Below, piece after piece: positions 8,988-17,142 of a stretch of 64,000 nucleotides of DNA. The stretch is taken from contig NZ_JAKOOW010000024.1 in the NCBI RefSeq assembly GCF_022288825.1, positions 54,298 through 118,297 of the forward strand, in the 5' to 3' direction. This DNA comes from Kingella pumchi. GTDB lineage: Bacteria > Pseudomonadota > Gammaproteobacteria > Burkholderiales > Neisseriaceae. The notes beneath the pieces were generated by a model. The model was given only the letters and a program-made list of their open reading frames with translations. It ran no database searches and was not told the origin of the DNA. Positions within the stretch are counted from its first letter, which is position 1; the number at the start of each line of letters is the position of its first letter. The translations under genes and the position numbers were made by a program.

Positions 8988-9038
8988 AAAAAAAGCAGCC
9001 TGAAAACCTTGGATTGGTGTTTTCAGGCTGCTTTTTTT
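8988..9038. terminator. Bidirectional terminator built from two AA-type uptake sequences
   Basis: AAAAAAAGCAGCCTGAAAACC and its inverse flank a 10-nt loop, giving a stem with A and T tracts on its outer sides. It follows the 87-aa gene. Confidence 0.8.
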
Positions 9039-9046
9039 GGGAGAGC

Positions 9047-9111
9047 CGTCATTAGCTTACGCAAGTCCGCTGCGTGGGGATAGCGCAGCGGACTTGCGTA
9101 AGCTAATGACG
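9047..9111. repeat. Perfect 28-bp inverted repeat with 9-nt loop
   Basis: The left arm is at 9047-9074 and the right arm at 9084-9111; all 28 bases pair. The arms begin CGTCATTAGCTTACGCAAG. There is no T tract, so it is unlike a simple terminator. It lies between the convergent 87-aa gene and uup and is unrelated to uptake sequences. Confidence 0.9.
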
Positions 9112-9154
9112 TTATTTAAAGGGGAAAAGGTTTCGTGTTTGCGATACAAAAGTT

Positions 9155-11095
9155 TCAGCCTGCCCCATTCTGCTTGGCTTCCAATTCTTCCCATCTTTCC
9201 AGTTTTTCCATCAGCTCGTTTTCCACCGCTTCCGCACGCTGCTGCAATTCGGCGGCTTTTTCGTAGTCGCGGAAGACTTCGGGGTCGGACAGTTGCGCGG
9301 CCAGTTCGTTTTGCTCGGTTTCGAGTGTGGCGATTTCGTCGGGCAGGGCGTCGAGTTCGCGCTGCTCTTTGTAGGAGAGTTTGACGGTGCGGTTGGCTTT
9401 GGGTTTGGCGGACTTGGCGGGGGCGTCTTCGGTGGCGGATTTCGCAGGTGTGGCAGCCTGAAAAGTCTGCTCGCGGTTTTTGGCATCGAGATAATCCTGA
9501 TAGCCGCCGACGTATTCTTTCAGGCGGCCTTCGCCTTCAAAGACGATGCTTTGGGTAACGACGTTATCCAAAAAGGTACGGTCGTGCGACACCAGAAACA
9601 CGGTGCCGTCGTAGTCGCGCAGCAGCTCTTCCAGCAATTCCTGCGTGTCGATGTCCAAATCGTTGGTCGGCTCGTCGAGCACCAGAATATTGGCGGGGCG
9701 GGTGAAGAGCTTGGCCAGCAGCAGGCGGTTACGCTCGCCGCCGGAGAGTGACGACACGGGCGACTGGGCGCGGGCGGGGTGGAACAGGAAGTCTTCCAGA
9801 TAGCCCATCACGTGCCGCTTTTTGCCGCCGATTTCCACATAATCGTTGCCCTGTCCGAGGGTGTAGAACACGGTGTCGTTTTCGTTCAGCGCGCTGCGGA
9901 ATTGGTCGAAATACGCCACTTCCTGCTTGCTGCCGAGGCGGATTTTGCCGCCGGTGGGCGCGAGTTCGCCCAAAATCAGCTTCAAAAACGTGGTTTTGCC
10001 GATGCCGTTCGCGCCGATCAGGCCGATTTTGTCGCCGCGCTGAATCACGGCGGAGAAGTCGCGCATGATGGGCTTGCCGCCGTAGTCGAAGCTGGCGTGT
10101 TCCAGTTCGGCGATGATTTTGCCGCTTTTTTCGCCGGTATCGAGTTTGAACGACACCTGCCCCTGCCGCTCGCGGCGCGCGGCGCGTTGGCGGCGCAGCT
10201 CTTCCAAACGGCGCACGCGGCCTTCGTTGCGGGTGCGCCGCGCTTCGATGCCTTTGCGTATCCACGCTTCTTCCTGCGCGTGGAATTTGTCGAACAGGCG
10301 GTTGTGCTCGGCTTCCACCGCCAGCTCTTCGGCTTTTTTCTCGCTGTAACGCGCAAACGAGCCGGGGTAGGAGCGCAGGATGCCGCGATCGAGTTCGACA
10401 ATGCGGGTGACGATGTTGTCGAGAAAACGGCGGTCGTGGGTGATCACAATCAGGCTGCCTGAAAAGCCGCGCAGCAGGTTTTCCAGCCAGATGATGGCGT
10501 CGATGTCCAAGTGGTTGGTCGGCTCATCGAGCAGCAGGATATCGGGCTTTTGCACCCAGGCCTGCGCCAGCGCGACGCGCTTTTTCTGCCCGCCGGACAA
10601 ATTGGCGATTTTTTCGTTTTCAGGCAGCCCGAGCTCGCCGATGGTCTGGCTCACCAGTGCGTCGAACTGCCAGCCGTTTTGCGCTTCGATTTGGTTTTGC
10701 AGCGCGTTCATTTCGGCGGCGAGCTCGGCATTTTTCCCAAAGGGACTTCCTTCGGTCGCAGGCTGTCTTTCCAGTTCCGAGAGCAGCGCATGATAGCGGC
10801 GCAGCACGTCGCGCAGGCTGCCCAGCCCTTCGGACACGGCGTCGAACACCGTGGCCTGCGGGTCGAAAAAACTTTCCTGCGGCACATACACCGTTTTCAG
10901 GCCGTTTTGTAAAACGAGCTGGCCGTCGTCGGCCTTTTGCACGCCGGCCAGGATTTTCAACAGCGAGGACTTGCCCGCGCCGTTGCGCCCGATCAGGCCG
11001 ACGCGCTCGCCGGCATCGAGTTGGAAAGCGGCCTTGTCGAGCAGGGCGACATGGCCGACGGCAAAAGACAGGTTTTCGGCTTGGAGGATGTTCAT
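9155..11095 (-). CDS. uup: ABC-F ATPase Uup
   Basis: The 646-residue soluble protein has two ABC cassettes. Walker A motifs are GRNGAGKSS near residue 36 and GANGIGKTT near 355; the signatures are NLSGGQKKR and SLSGGERNR. A linker rich in Arg/Lys/Glu joins the cassettes, and the C-terminus is a coiled coil, as in Uup. ABC-F proteins act at the ribosome or in DNA maintenance rather than in transport. The run TFQAATPAKS before the coiled coil comes from an embedded uptake sequence. The TGA stop lies in a one-mismatch uptake sequence. Confidence 0.95.
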   Translation of the reverse strand: MNILQAENLSFAVGHVALLDKAAFQLDAGERVGLIGRNGAGKSSLLKILAGVQKADDGQLVLQNGLKTVYVPQESFFDPQATVFDAVSEGLGSLRDVLRRYHALLSELERQPATEGSPFGKNAELAAEMNALQNQIEAQNGWQFDALVSQTIGELGLPENEKIANLSGGQKKRVALAQAWVQKPDILLLDEPTNHLDIDAIIWLENLLRGFSGSLIVITHDRRFLDNIVTRIVELDRGILRSYPGSFARYSEKKAEELAVEAEHNRLFDKFHAQEEAWIRKGIEARRTRNEGRVRRLEELRRQRAARRERQGQVSFKLDTGEKSGKIIAELEHASFDYGGKPIMRDFSAVIQRGDKIGLIGANGIGKTTFLKLILGELAPTGGKIRLGSKQEVAYFDQFRSALNENDTVFYTLGQGNDYVEIGGKKRHVMGYLEDFLFHPARAQSPVSSLSGGERNRLLLAKLFTRPANILVLDEPTNDLDIDTQELLEELLRDYDGTVFLVSHDRTFLDNVVTQSIVFEGEGRLKEYVGGYQDYLDAKNREQTFQAATPAKSATEDAPAKSAKPKANRTVKLSYKEQRELDALPDEIATLETEQNELAAQLSDPEVFRDYEKAAELQQRAEAVENELMEKLERWEELEAKQNGAG

Positions 11096-11206
11096 AATCT
11101 TGGCGGTTTAAGGCTTTCAGGCTGCCTGAATAATGTTAAGATTGCTGCGGGCGGATGTTGGTCCGCCCCGCGTAAAACGCGCGATTCTAACACTTGGGAG
11201 AACATT

Positions 11207-11779
11207 ATGGCTTGGTTGCTTCTACTCTTGATTATTGCCGCCGCTGTGGTGGCGGTGCTGATTTACAACCGTTTGGTCGGCGCGCGAAACGGCTATCAGA
11301 ATGCTTTTGCCCAAATCGGCGTGCAGCTCAAGCGCCGCCACGATTTGATTCCGAATCTGGCCGAAACCGCCAAAGCCTATCTGAAGCACGAGAACGACAC
11401 CTTTACGCAGGTAAGCGAGGCGCGCAACCAGGCGGCGGCGCTGTTGGCGGCGGCCACGCCGGAAAATACCGCCGCGCTGGCGCAGGCGGAAAACCTGCTG
11501 ATGCAGGCGCTGCGCGCGGTGCAGGTGCAGCTGGAAGCCTATCCCGAGCTTCAGGCTGCCGCCAATATGCGCCAGCTTGCCGAGGAAATCGCCAGCACCG
11601 AAAACCGCATCGCCTTCGCGCGGCAGGCGTATAACGATGCGGTGATGGAGTACAACACGCTGATCCAGATGTTCCCGCACAATCTGATCGCCGCCCAAAC
11701 CGGCCACGGCCGCCCGGTGCAGACGCTGGAGTTTGAGGACGCTGCCGATTTGGCGCAGGCGCCGCAGGTGTCGTTTTAA
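11207..11779 (+). CDS. LemA family protein
   Basis: The 190-residue protein has one N-terminal membrane helix (about residues 3-20), then YNRLVGARNGYQNAF and QLKRRHDLIPNL, which are the LemA hallmark. The rest is an antiparallel helical bundle. LemA proteins are membrane-anchored and of unclear function. GGGAG lies 6-10 nt before ATG 11207. It is divergent from uup and followed by two hairpins. Confidence 0.92.
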   Translation: MAWLLLLLIIAAAVVAVLIYNRLVGARNGYQNAFAQIGVQLKRRHDLIPNLAETAKAYLKHENDTFTQVSEARNQAAALLAAATPENTAALAQAENLLMQALRAVQVQLEAYPELQAAANMRQLAEEIASTENRIAFARQAYNDAVMEYNTLIQMFPHNLIAAQTGHGRPVQTLEFEDAADLAQAPQVSF

Positions 11780-11796
11780 AACGCTTGCCGCGCAAT

Positions 11797-11835
11797 AAAA
11801 CCTGTTGCCCGCGATGATTGCGGGCAGCAGGTTTT
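11797..11835 (+). terminator. Intrinsic terminator after lemA
   Basis: 16-bp arms (AAAACCTGTTGCCCGC and GCGGGCAGCAGGTTTT, one wobble) flank a 7-nt loop, and the right arm ends in TTTT. Confidence 0.82.
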
Positions 11836-11837
11836 CG

Positions 11838-11881
11838 CTTTTCAGGCTGCCTTTTTCCGTATGGAAAAGGCAGCCTGAAAG
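11838..11881. terminator. Uptake-sequence hairpin between convergent genes
   Basis: Inverted uptake sequences extended by TTTCC/GGAAA pair around a 4-nt loop. It could end transcription from either side, between lemA and the leftward thioesterase gene. Confidence 0.7.
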
Positions 11882-11900
11882 TTTGGGCGGTGCGGTGGTG

Positions 11901-12338
11901 CTATGCGGCGAGCACTACATAGCGGCCGCTGAATTCGGCGGCGAGAACGTTTTGCGAATAGGCGCGCACTTCGATCGTAATTTTACCTTTGCCCCGCTGC
12001 TCAAGCATGGTGCGGCAGCGCTGCCAGTCGCTCTCTGTGGGGCTGTCGGCGCAGAGCAGCAGGTCGCCGCGGGCGGGGGCGGGGTAGCGGGTTTCGCCGC
12101 TTTGGATCACGATGTTGCCGCCGGCCTGCGGGCAGTTCAGATGCACCAGCGCCCAGCCGCAAACGGTGGCACCCAGCGCGGTGCTGCCGCCGAAAACGGT
12201 GTTTTTGTGGTTACGGTTGGGCGCGTGCGGCAGCAGCAGTTCGACGCGGCCGCTGCTGCAGGATACGACGCGGATGCCGAGGGCGGCGCAGGCGGGAATG
12301 TGGCGGTGGAGAAAGTCTTGCAGTTGGTGCGGGGTCAT
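11901..12338 (-). CDS. YiiD C-terminal-type hotdog thioesterase
   Basis: The 145-residue protein fits the YiiD_C putative thioesterase family, a hotdog fold. Recognisable parts are NRNHKNTVFGGSTALGATVCGW and the late segment GKGKITIEVRAYS. The family usually follows an acetyltransferase domain, which is absent here, so this is a stand-alone version. The frame stays open to 12635 through a repeat, but the ATG at 12338 starts the conserved region. The substrate is unknown. Confidence 0.85.
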   Translation of the reverse strand: MTPHQLQDFLHRHIPACAALGIRVVSCSSGRVELLLPHAPNRNHKNTVFGGSTALGATVCGWALVHLNCPQAGGNIVIQSGETRYPAPARGDLLLCADSPTESDWQRCRTMLEQRGKGKITIEVRAYSQNVLAAEFSGRYVVLAA

Positions 12339-12398
12339 GGTGTTTGGGGGTTTCAGGCTGCTTTGGGTTTTCAGACTACCGCGCCCCCTCTCCCGTTT

Positions 12399-12564
12399 GC
12401 AGAGGAGGGCTAGGGTGGGGGCGGTAGCCGCTGGGGAAACTTTACCGATCGGCTGCGGCAGCCAAAGCAGTTCTGCGAACTGCCACCCCCACCCCAACCC
12501 TCCCCCGCGCTTGGGGCGCAGGGGAGGGAGTAAGGTGCACGGCGGGATGGCAGTTTCAGGCTGC
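12399..12564 (+). repeat. Dispersed noncoding repeat, copy B
   Basis: It matches copy A at 5829-6056 at both ends but lacks the ~75-bp central insert, having about 17 bp instead. Its right half holds a hairpin of CCCTCCCC-GCGC with GCGC-GGGGAGGG, and it ends in an uptake sequence. It lies upstream of the thioesterase gene in a 334-bp gene-free gap. Confidence 0.8.
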
Positions 12565-12672
12565 TTTTGGTGCGCGGTGCGGCACCCTACGGGGTGGCGG
12601 GTTTTGCCGGATTCGGGAATCCGGTTGGGGCGCACTTTCAGGCTGCTTGGGCTTTCAGGCTGCCTGAAAGCC

Positions 12673-14208
12673 TTAATCGTCGTCGCTGCCGAAATGGCCG
12701 ATCAGCAAAAAGGCGAATACGATCAGATTGACGACGAGTACGTTGTCAAAGGCGTCGCCGTCCATGCTGGCAAAGGCGGGCAGGTTGATAATCAGAAAGG
12801 CGATAACGAATTTGATGCGGTAGGAGAAGCTTGTTTCGCTGTCGTCGTAGCCGGTGCCGGAGCCGGCAAAGCGCTCGGCATCAAGGTTGAAGGCGGTGGC
12901 GACTTCCCGGTGGCTGATGGGGCTGCTGCGGCTCCAGGCTAATTCGCCGGACGATAATTCGGCGCTGAGTTTGCCGTTGCCTTGGCGGTAGTCGCGGTAG
13001 AGATTGGTGTCGCCGCTGCGGATGTGCCAATAGAAGGCGCCGGCGGCGTAGGCGACGCGGCCGCCGTATTCGTAGAGCGGCTGCAGGCCCTGCGGGCGGC
13101 CGTCGGCAGACAGCTTCGGCCATTGGCGCAGGGTTTGCGACACGCTCCAGCCGTCTTCGGCTTCGACCAGCCAGTAAAAGCCGTTTTGCGGCGAGTAGAG
13201 CAGGTATTCCGTCCAGCCGCCTTCGCGCACGGCACGCGCTTTGCGCCCGTTTAGGGTGTCGATGGCGGCTTGGGCATCGATTTCTTCCCAGCGCACCACG
13301 CCGATCAGGGTGTAGCGGCCGTTTTGGAAGCGGCCGACGCTGCCCAGGGGAATGGTGAAGGACTCTTCTTGGGCGCGGCGCATGGCGTTGGCGGCAATCA
13401 GTTCGGCGCGGCCGGCGGAAACGTCCAAATCGCTGCCGCAGGAAGGGCAGAGCAGGGTGGTGCTGACGCCGGCCGGCCATTCCAGCGGCGAGCCGCAGTT
13501 GGGGCAGCTTTCGCCGGCGCGCTCGCCTTTGAGCCGGCCGGCGCCGGCGCGGATGGCGTCGCTGCTGCGGGTGTGCTGCAGCGCCAATTCGTCGAGCGCA
13601 ACCATGCGGCCGAAAAAGACTTCGGCGCTTTCAGGCTGCCTGCCGCCGCTGTAATCGACAGTAAGAAACAGGTTTTCGCAGCGCCAGTCGGCGGCGCGGT
13701 TGTCAAAGCGTGCCGGCACTTCGAAGGGCAGCTCGCCTTCGGCGGCGGTTTCGGAAAGGGTGATTTCGCGCACGTCGGCGGCGGTGAAGCGGCGGCCGCC
13801 GTAGTCCAGGAGGCTGAAGCCGGCGCGGATGTCGTCGAAAGCGGGCAGGGCGGCGGGAGCGTCGGCGGGGCGGGTGAGCGAGTACAGATCGCCGGATTCG
13901 GAAAGCCAGCCGCTGCCGCCGTCGTCAAACAGCAGATACCATTCGTTCCACATGCCGGCGTCGTAGCGCACCTGCAGGCGGCCGGCGATGCGGAAGCTGC
14001 GGGTGGCGAAGATGCCGGTGGTGCCGATTTGCAGCGGGCTGAAGTCTTCGAGCAGCGCCGAATCGCGGCCGCTGTCGGTCAGGCTGTCGTCGCGGCGCAC
14101 CAGCAGGCTGCGGCAGTAGCCGCAGACCAGGGTAACCGAGGTGGCGGAGTGGCTGCGGACGGGGGCGCCGCAGCTGGGGCAGTCGGTGGCAAACAGGGCT
14201 TCGCTCAT
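12673..14208 (-). CDS. DUF4178 domain protein with two zinc ribbons
   Basis: About 511 residues. A Cys4 ribbon at the N-terminus (CPSCGAPV...CGYC) is followed by a DUF4178 domain. A second ribbon near residue 245 (CPNCGSPLEW...CPSCGSDL) is followed by a second DUF4178 domain. Two hydrophobic segments close the protein (about residues 465-505), so it is likely membrane anchored. The tail is acidic (GSDDD). DUF4178 genes occur near spermidine synthase-like and membrane genes in many bacteria with no proven role. The ATG at 14208 is preferred over 14220 because it begins just before the ribbon. Confidence 0.88.
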   Translation of the reverse strand: MSEALFATDCPSCGAPVRSHSATSVTLVCGYCRSLLVRRDDSLTDSGRDSALLEDFSPLQIGTTGIFATRSFRIAGRLQVRYDAGMWNEWYLLFDDGGSGWLSESGDLYSLTRPADAPAALPAFDDIRAGFSLLDYGGRRFTAADVREITLSETAAEGELPFEVPARFDNRAADWRCENLFLTVDYSGGRQPESAEVFFGRMVALDELALQHTRSSDAIRAGAGRLKGERAGESCPNCGSPLEWPAGVSTTLLCPSCGSDLDVSAGRAELIAANAMRRAQEESFTIPLGSVGRFQNGRYTLIGVVRWEEIDAQAAIDTLNGRKARAVREGGWTEYLLYSPQNGFYWLVEAEDGWSVSQTLRQWPKLSADGRPQGLQPLYEYGGRVAYAAGAFYWHIRSGDTNLYRDYRQGNGKLSAELSSGELAWSRSSPISHREVATAFNLDAERFAGSGTGYDDSETSFSYRIKFVIAFLIINLPAFASMDGDAFDNVLVVNLIVFAFLLIGHFGSDDD

Positions 14209-14233
14209 GGCGGCTCGCAATCGGGCGGATGGG

Positions 14234-14341
14234 GCAGGCAGCCTGAAAAGGCCGGCGGATGCTTTCAGGCTGCCTGCAGCGGGTTTGGGGGTTTCAGGCT
14301 GCCTGAAAAGCGTTTTTGCGGGGTTTCAGGCAGCCTGAAAG
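14234..14341. repeat. Cluster of four uptake sequences
   Basis: Four copies lie within about 105 bp, two of them in the palindromic form TTTCAGGCxGCCTGAAA. The cluster separates the DUF4178 and rsuA genes. Confidence 0.85.
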
Positions 14342-14348
14342 CGGAAAA

Positions 14349-15032
14349 TCAGGGCAAAACAAAACGCCATTGGCCGGGTGCCAAGTCTTCGCAGTCCCAC
14401 GCGCCAAAGCGCAGGCGGTGCAGGCTTTCAACGCGGTTGCCGGCGGCGGCGACCATGCGTTTGACCTGATGGTAGCGGCCGGCGCTGATGGTCAGCAGCA
14501 GGGTGTGCGGGTCGGCCAGTTCGGCGGCATCGGCGGCAACGGTTTCGTTGTCGTCATGCAGCAGCACGCCGGATAGAAGTTGGCGGCACAGTTCGTTGCC
14601 GGCGGCATGCTTGAGCGTGGCGCGGTAGCGCTTGGCGACATGGTGCTTGGGCGAGGTCAGGCGGTGGTTGAAGGCGCCGTCGTTGCTGATCAGCAAAACG
14701 CCGGTGGTGTCGGCATCAAGCCGCCCCAGCGCCTGCGGTTCGGCATCGCGTATGCGCTCGGGCAGCAGCGAAAACACGCTCGGCCAGTCGCGCGGTTTGT
14801 GCGAGGTTTCGTAGCCGGCGGGTTTGTGCAGCACGATGTAGTAGTGGGGCAGCGGAATCAGCAGCTGGGCTTCGCCGTCGATTTCCAGCTGCGATACGGC
14901 GGCGGGGTCGATTTCGGCGGCGGGGTCGCTCAGGATTTCGCCGTTGACTGCCACCCGCTCATCCTGCACCAGATGGCGGCATTGTTTGCGGCTGCCGTAG
15001 CGCTGCGCCTGCAGGTATTTGGCCAGTTGCAT
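14349..15032 (-). CDS. rsuA: 16S rRNA pseudouridine(516) synthase RsuA
   Basis: The 227-residue protein has an S4-like RNA-binding N-terminus (about residues 1-60). The catalytic segment GRLDADTTGVLL contains the nucleophilic Asp, and the segment AGRYHQVKRM is typical of the RsuA/RluE branch. Length matches RsuA (about 230). It should isomerise U516 of 16S rRNA. It lies directly downstream of yaaA on the same strand. Confidence 0.9.
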   Translation of the reverse strand: MQLAKYLQAQRYGSRKQCRHLVQDERVAVNGEILSDPAAEIDPAAVSQLEIDGEAQLLIPLPHYYIVLHKPAGYETSHKPRDWPSVFSLLPERIRDAEPQALGRLDADTTGVLLISNDGAFNHRLTSPKHHVAKRYRATLKHAAGNELCRQLLSGVLLHDDNETVAADAAELADPHTLLLTISAGRYHQVKRMVAAAGNRVESLHRLRFGAWDCEDLAPGQWRFVLP

Positions 15033-15047
15033 GGTGTTTTCCCGTTT

Positions 15048-15824
15048 TCAGGCTGCCGCTTGGCGCAGGAAGACCCATTCGCCGGCGCTGCTGGCCGCTT
15101 CGTTGTAGGCATAGCCTTCCAAATCGAAGTTTTTCAGATCTTCAACGTTTTGGATTTGGCGCTCGGCGGCGTAGCGCACCATCAGCCCGCGCGCGCGTTT
15201 GGCGTAGAAACTGATGGTTTTGTAGCCGTCGTTTTTCCAGTCTTTGAATACGGGGGTGATGATTTCGGCTTTCAGGCTGCCTGAAACGGCTTTGTAATAC
15301 TCTTGCGATGCGAGATTGACCAGCGTGCCGGCGCCGGCGGCCTGCATGTCGCCGTTGAGCCAGTCGGCAATGCGCGTGCCCCAGAAGCGGTAAAGGTTGG
15401 CGCCGCGCGCATTGGCAAAGGGCGTGCCCATTTCCAGGCGGTAGGGCTGGATCAGATCGAGCGGGCGCAAGATGCCGTACAGGCCGGAGAGCAGGCGCAC
15501 GTGCCGTTCGATATAGGCGATTTCTGCCGGCGTGCGGCGGTAGGCGTCGATGCCTTCGTAAACGTCGCCGTTAAACAGATACAGCGCCGCTTTGGCGTTG
15601 TCGGCGGTAAAGGGCGGCGCCCAGGCGGCGTTGCGCTCGGCGTTGAGCAGGGCGATTTTGTCGGAAACCTTCATCAACGCCGCCAAGTCCTGCGGCGCGA
15701 GTTTTTTCAATTCGTCCATCAGCAGCTTCGCCTGATCCAATAGCGGCGGCTGGGCCGCGGTATCAAGGACGATATCGCGGTTTTCATTAAGGTTTTTGGC
15801 GGGCGAGAGCAAGAAATAAATCAT
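15048..15824 (-). CDS. yaaA: Peroxide stress protein YaaA
   Basis: The 258-residue protein starts MIYFLLSPAKNLNE, the diagnostic opening of YaaA (DUF328/UPF0246). It also has the conserved YRLEMGTPFANARG and FYAKRARGLM segments. In E. coli YaaA lowers free iron during peroxide stress and binds DNA. The TGA stop is part of an uptake-like sequence (GGCAGCCTGAAAA). It shares its upstream region with divergent prfA. Confidence 0.95.
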   Translation of the reverse strand: MIYFLLSPAKNLNENRDIVLDTAAQPPLLDQAKLLMDELKKLAPQDLAALMKVSDKIALLNAERNAAWAPPFTADNAKAALYLFNGDVYEGIDAYRRTPAEIAYIERHVRLLSGLYGILRPLDLIQPYRLEMGTPFANARGANLYRFWGTRIADWLNGDMQAAGAGTLVNLASQEYYKAVSGSLKAEIITPVFKDWKNDGYKTISFYAKRARGLMVRYAAERQIQNVEDLKNFDLEGYAYNEAASSAGEWVFLRQAAA

Positions 15825-15857
15825 GGTGCGGCGTTGTGGAAAATTCAAAGCGCCGCC

Positions 15858-15863
15858 ATTATA
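15858..15863 (-). promoter_or_regulatory. -10 element for yaaA
   Basis: The minus strand reads TATAAT, 34 nt before the yaaA start and back to back with the prfA promoter. Confidence 0.55.
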
Positions 15864-15929
15864 TAGCGAATCGCCGCCCGTTTTGCCCGCCCCCGTGCGC
15901 GCAGGCAGCCTGAAAGCCGCGCTTTGGCT

Positions 15930-15935
15930 TATAAT
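15930..15935 (+). promoter_or_regulatory. -10 element for prfA
   Basis: TATAAT followed by CGCCGCC lies 62 nt before the prfA start. An uptake sequence sits in the leader between it and the ATG. Confidence 0.6.
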
Positions 15936-15997
15936 CGCCGCCTTTTCTTTCCCCTTTATTGAGTCCTTTCAGGCTGCCTGAAAGGCCGTTCCGCCTT

Positions 15998-17074
15998 ATG
16001 AAACCTTCTGTTTTAAGCAAACTGCAAACCCTGTCCGACCGCCTGGAAGAAGTAACCGCGCTACTTGGCTCGCCCGAAGCCGTCGCCGATATGGACAACT
16101 ACCGCCGTCTCAACCAAGAGCACGCCGAGCTTACCCCCGTAGTGGAAACCTACCGCGCCTACACCCAAGCGCAAAGCGATTTGGCGGACGCCGAAGAAAT
16201 GCTGTCCGACCCCGAAATGAAAGACTTTGCCGCCGAAGAAATCGACGCGGCCAAAGCCAAAATCGAAGCGCTGGACACCGAGCTGCAAAAACTGCTGCTG
16301 CCCAAAGACGCCGATGACGACAAAAACATCTTCATCGAAATCCGCGCCGGCACCGGCGGCGACGAAGCCGCGCTGTTTGCAGGTGATTTGCTGCGCATGT
16401 ACAGCCGCTACGCCGAGCGCAACCGCTGGCAGGTGGAAATCGTCTCCGCCAACGAAAGCGATTTGGGCGGCTATAAAGAAGTGATCGTGCGGCTGATCGG
16501 GCTGGGCGCATACAGCAAACTCAAATTTGAATCGGGCGGCCACCGCGTGCAACGCGTGCCTGCCACCGAGAGCCAAGGGCGCATCCACACCTCCGCCTGC
16601 ACCGTCGCCGTGATGCCCGAAGCGGACGAGCTCGAAGAAATCCAGCTCAACCCCGCCGATTTGCGCATCGACACCTTCCGCGCATCGGGCGCGGGCGGCC
16701 AGCACATCAACAAAACCGACTCCGCCGTGCGCATCACCCACCTGCCCACCGGCATGGTGGTGGAATGCCAAGACGGCCGCAGCCAGCACGCCAACAAAGC
16801 CCAAGCGATGAAAGTTTTGGCCGCGCGGCTCAACGACGCGCAAAAACGCGAAGCCCAAGCCAAAGAAGCCGCCGAGCGCAAATCGCTGATCGGCAGCGGC
16901 GACAGAAGCGAGCGCATCCGCACCTACAACTACCCGCAAGGCCGCGTTACCGACCACCGCATCAATCTCACCTTGCACAAGCTGGATTTTGTGATGGACG
17001 GCGATATGGAAGAGATTACCGCCGCGCTGATTGCCGAGCATCAGGCGGAATTGTTGGCGGCGATGGGGGATTAA
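15998..17074 (+). CDS. prfA: Peptide chain release factor 1
   Basis: The 358-residue protein reads UAA and UAG stop codons. The codon-recognition tripeptide PAT (near residue 188) and the hydrolysis motif GGQ (near residue 233, in SGAGGQHINKTDSAV) are intact. The ORF opens earlier at 15959 inside an uptake sequence, but MKPSVLSKL at 15998 is the family start. The palindromic uptake sequence ending about 15 nt before the ATG provides GAAAGG, which may act as the ribosome-binding site. Confidence 0.97.
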   Translation: MKPSVLSKLQTLSDRLEEVTALLGSPEAVADMDNYRRLNQEHAELTPVVETYRAYTQAQSDLADAEEMLSDPEMKDFAAEEIDAAKAKIEALDTELQKLLLPKDADDDKNIFIEIRAGTGGDEAALFAGDLLRMYSRYAERNRWQVEIVSANESDLGGYKEVIVRLIGLGAYSKLKFESGGHRVQRVPATESQGRIHTSACTVAVMPEADELEEIQLNPADLRIDTFRASGAGGQHINKTDSAVRITHLPTGMVVECQDGRSQHANKAQAMKVLAARLNDAQKREAQAKEAAERKSLIGSGDRSERIRTYNYPQGRVTDHRINLTLHKLDFVMDGDMEEITAALIAEHQAELLAAMGD

Positions 17075-17142
17075 AGCCGAAGGCAGCCTGAAAATGCCAA
17101 ACAGGCTTTCAGGCTGCCTGAATTCCAACAGGAAACCAACCT

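Noticed and set aside
13270..14469. 399-aa open frame antisense to DUF4178
   Set aside because: Gly/Ala-rich shadow without domains; the minus strand has zinc ribbons and family matches.
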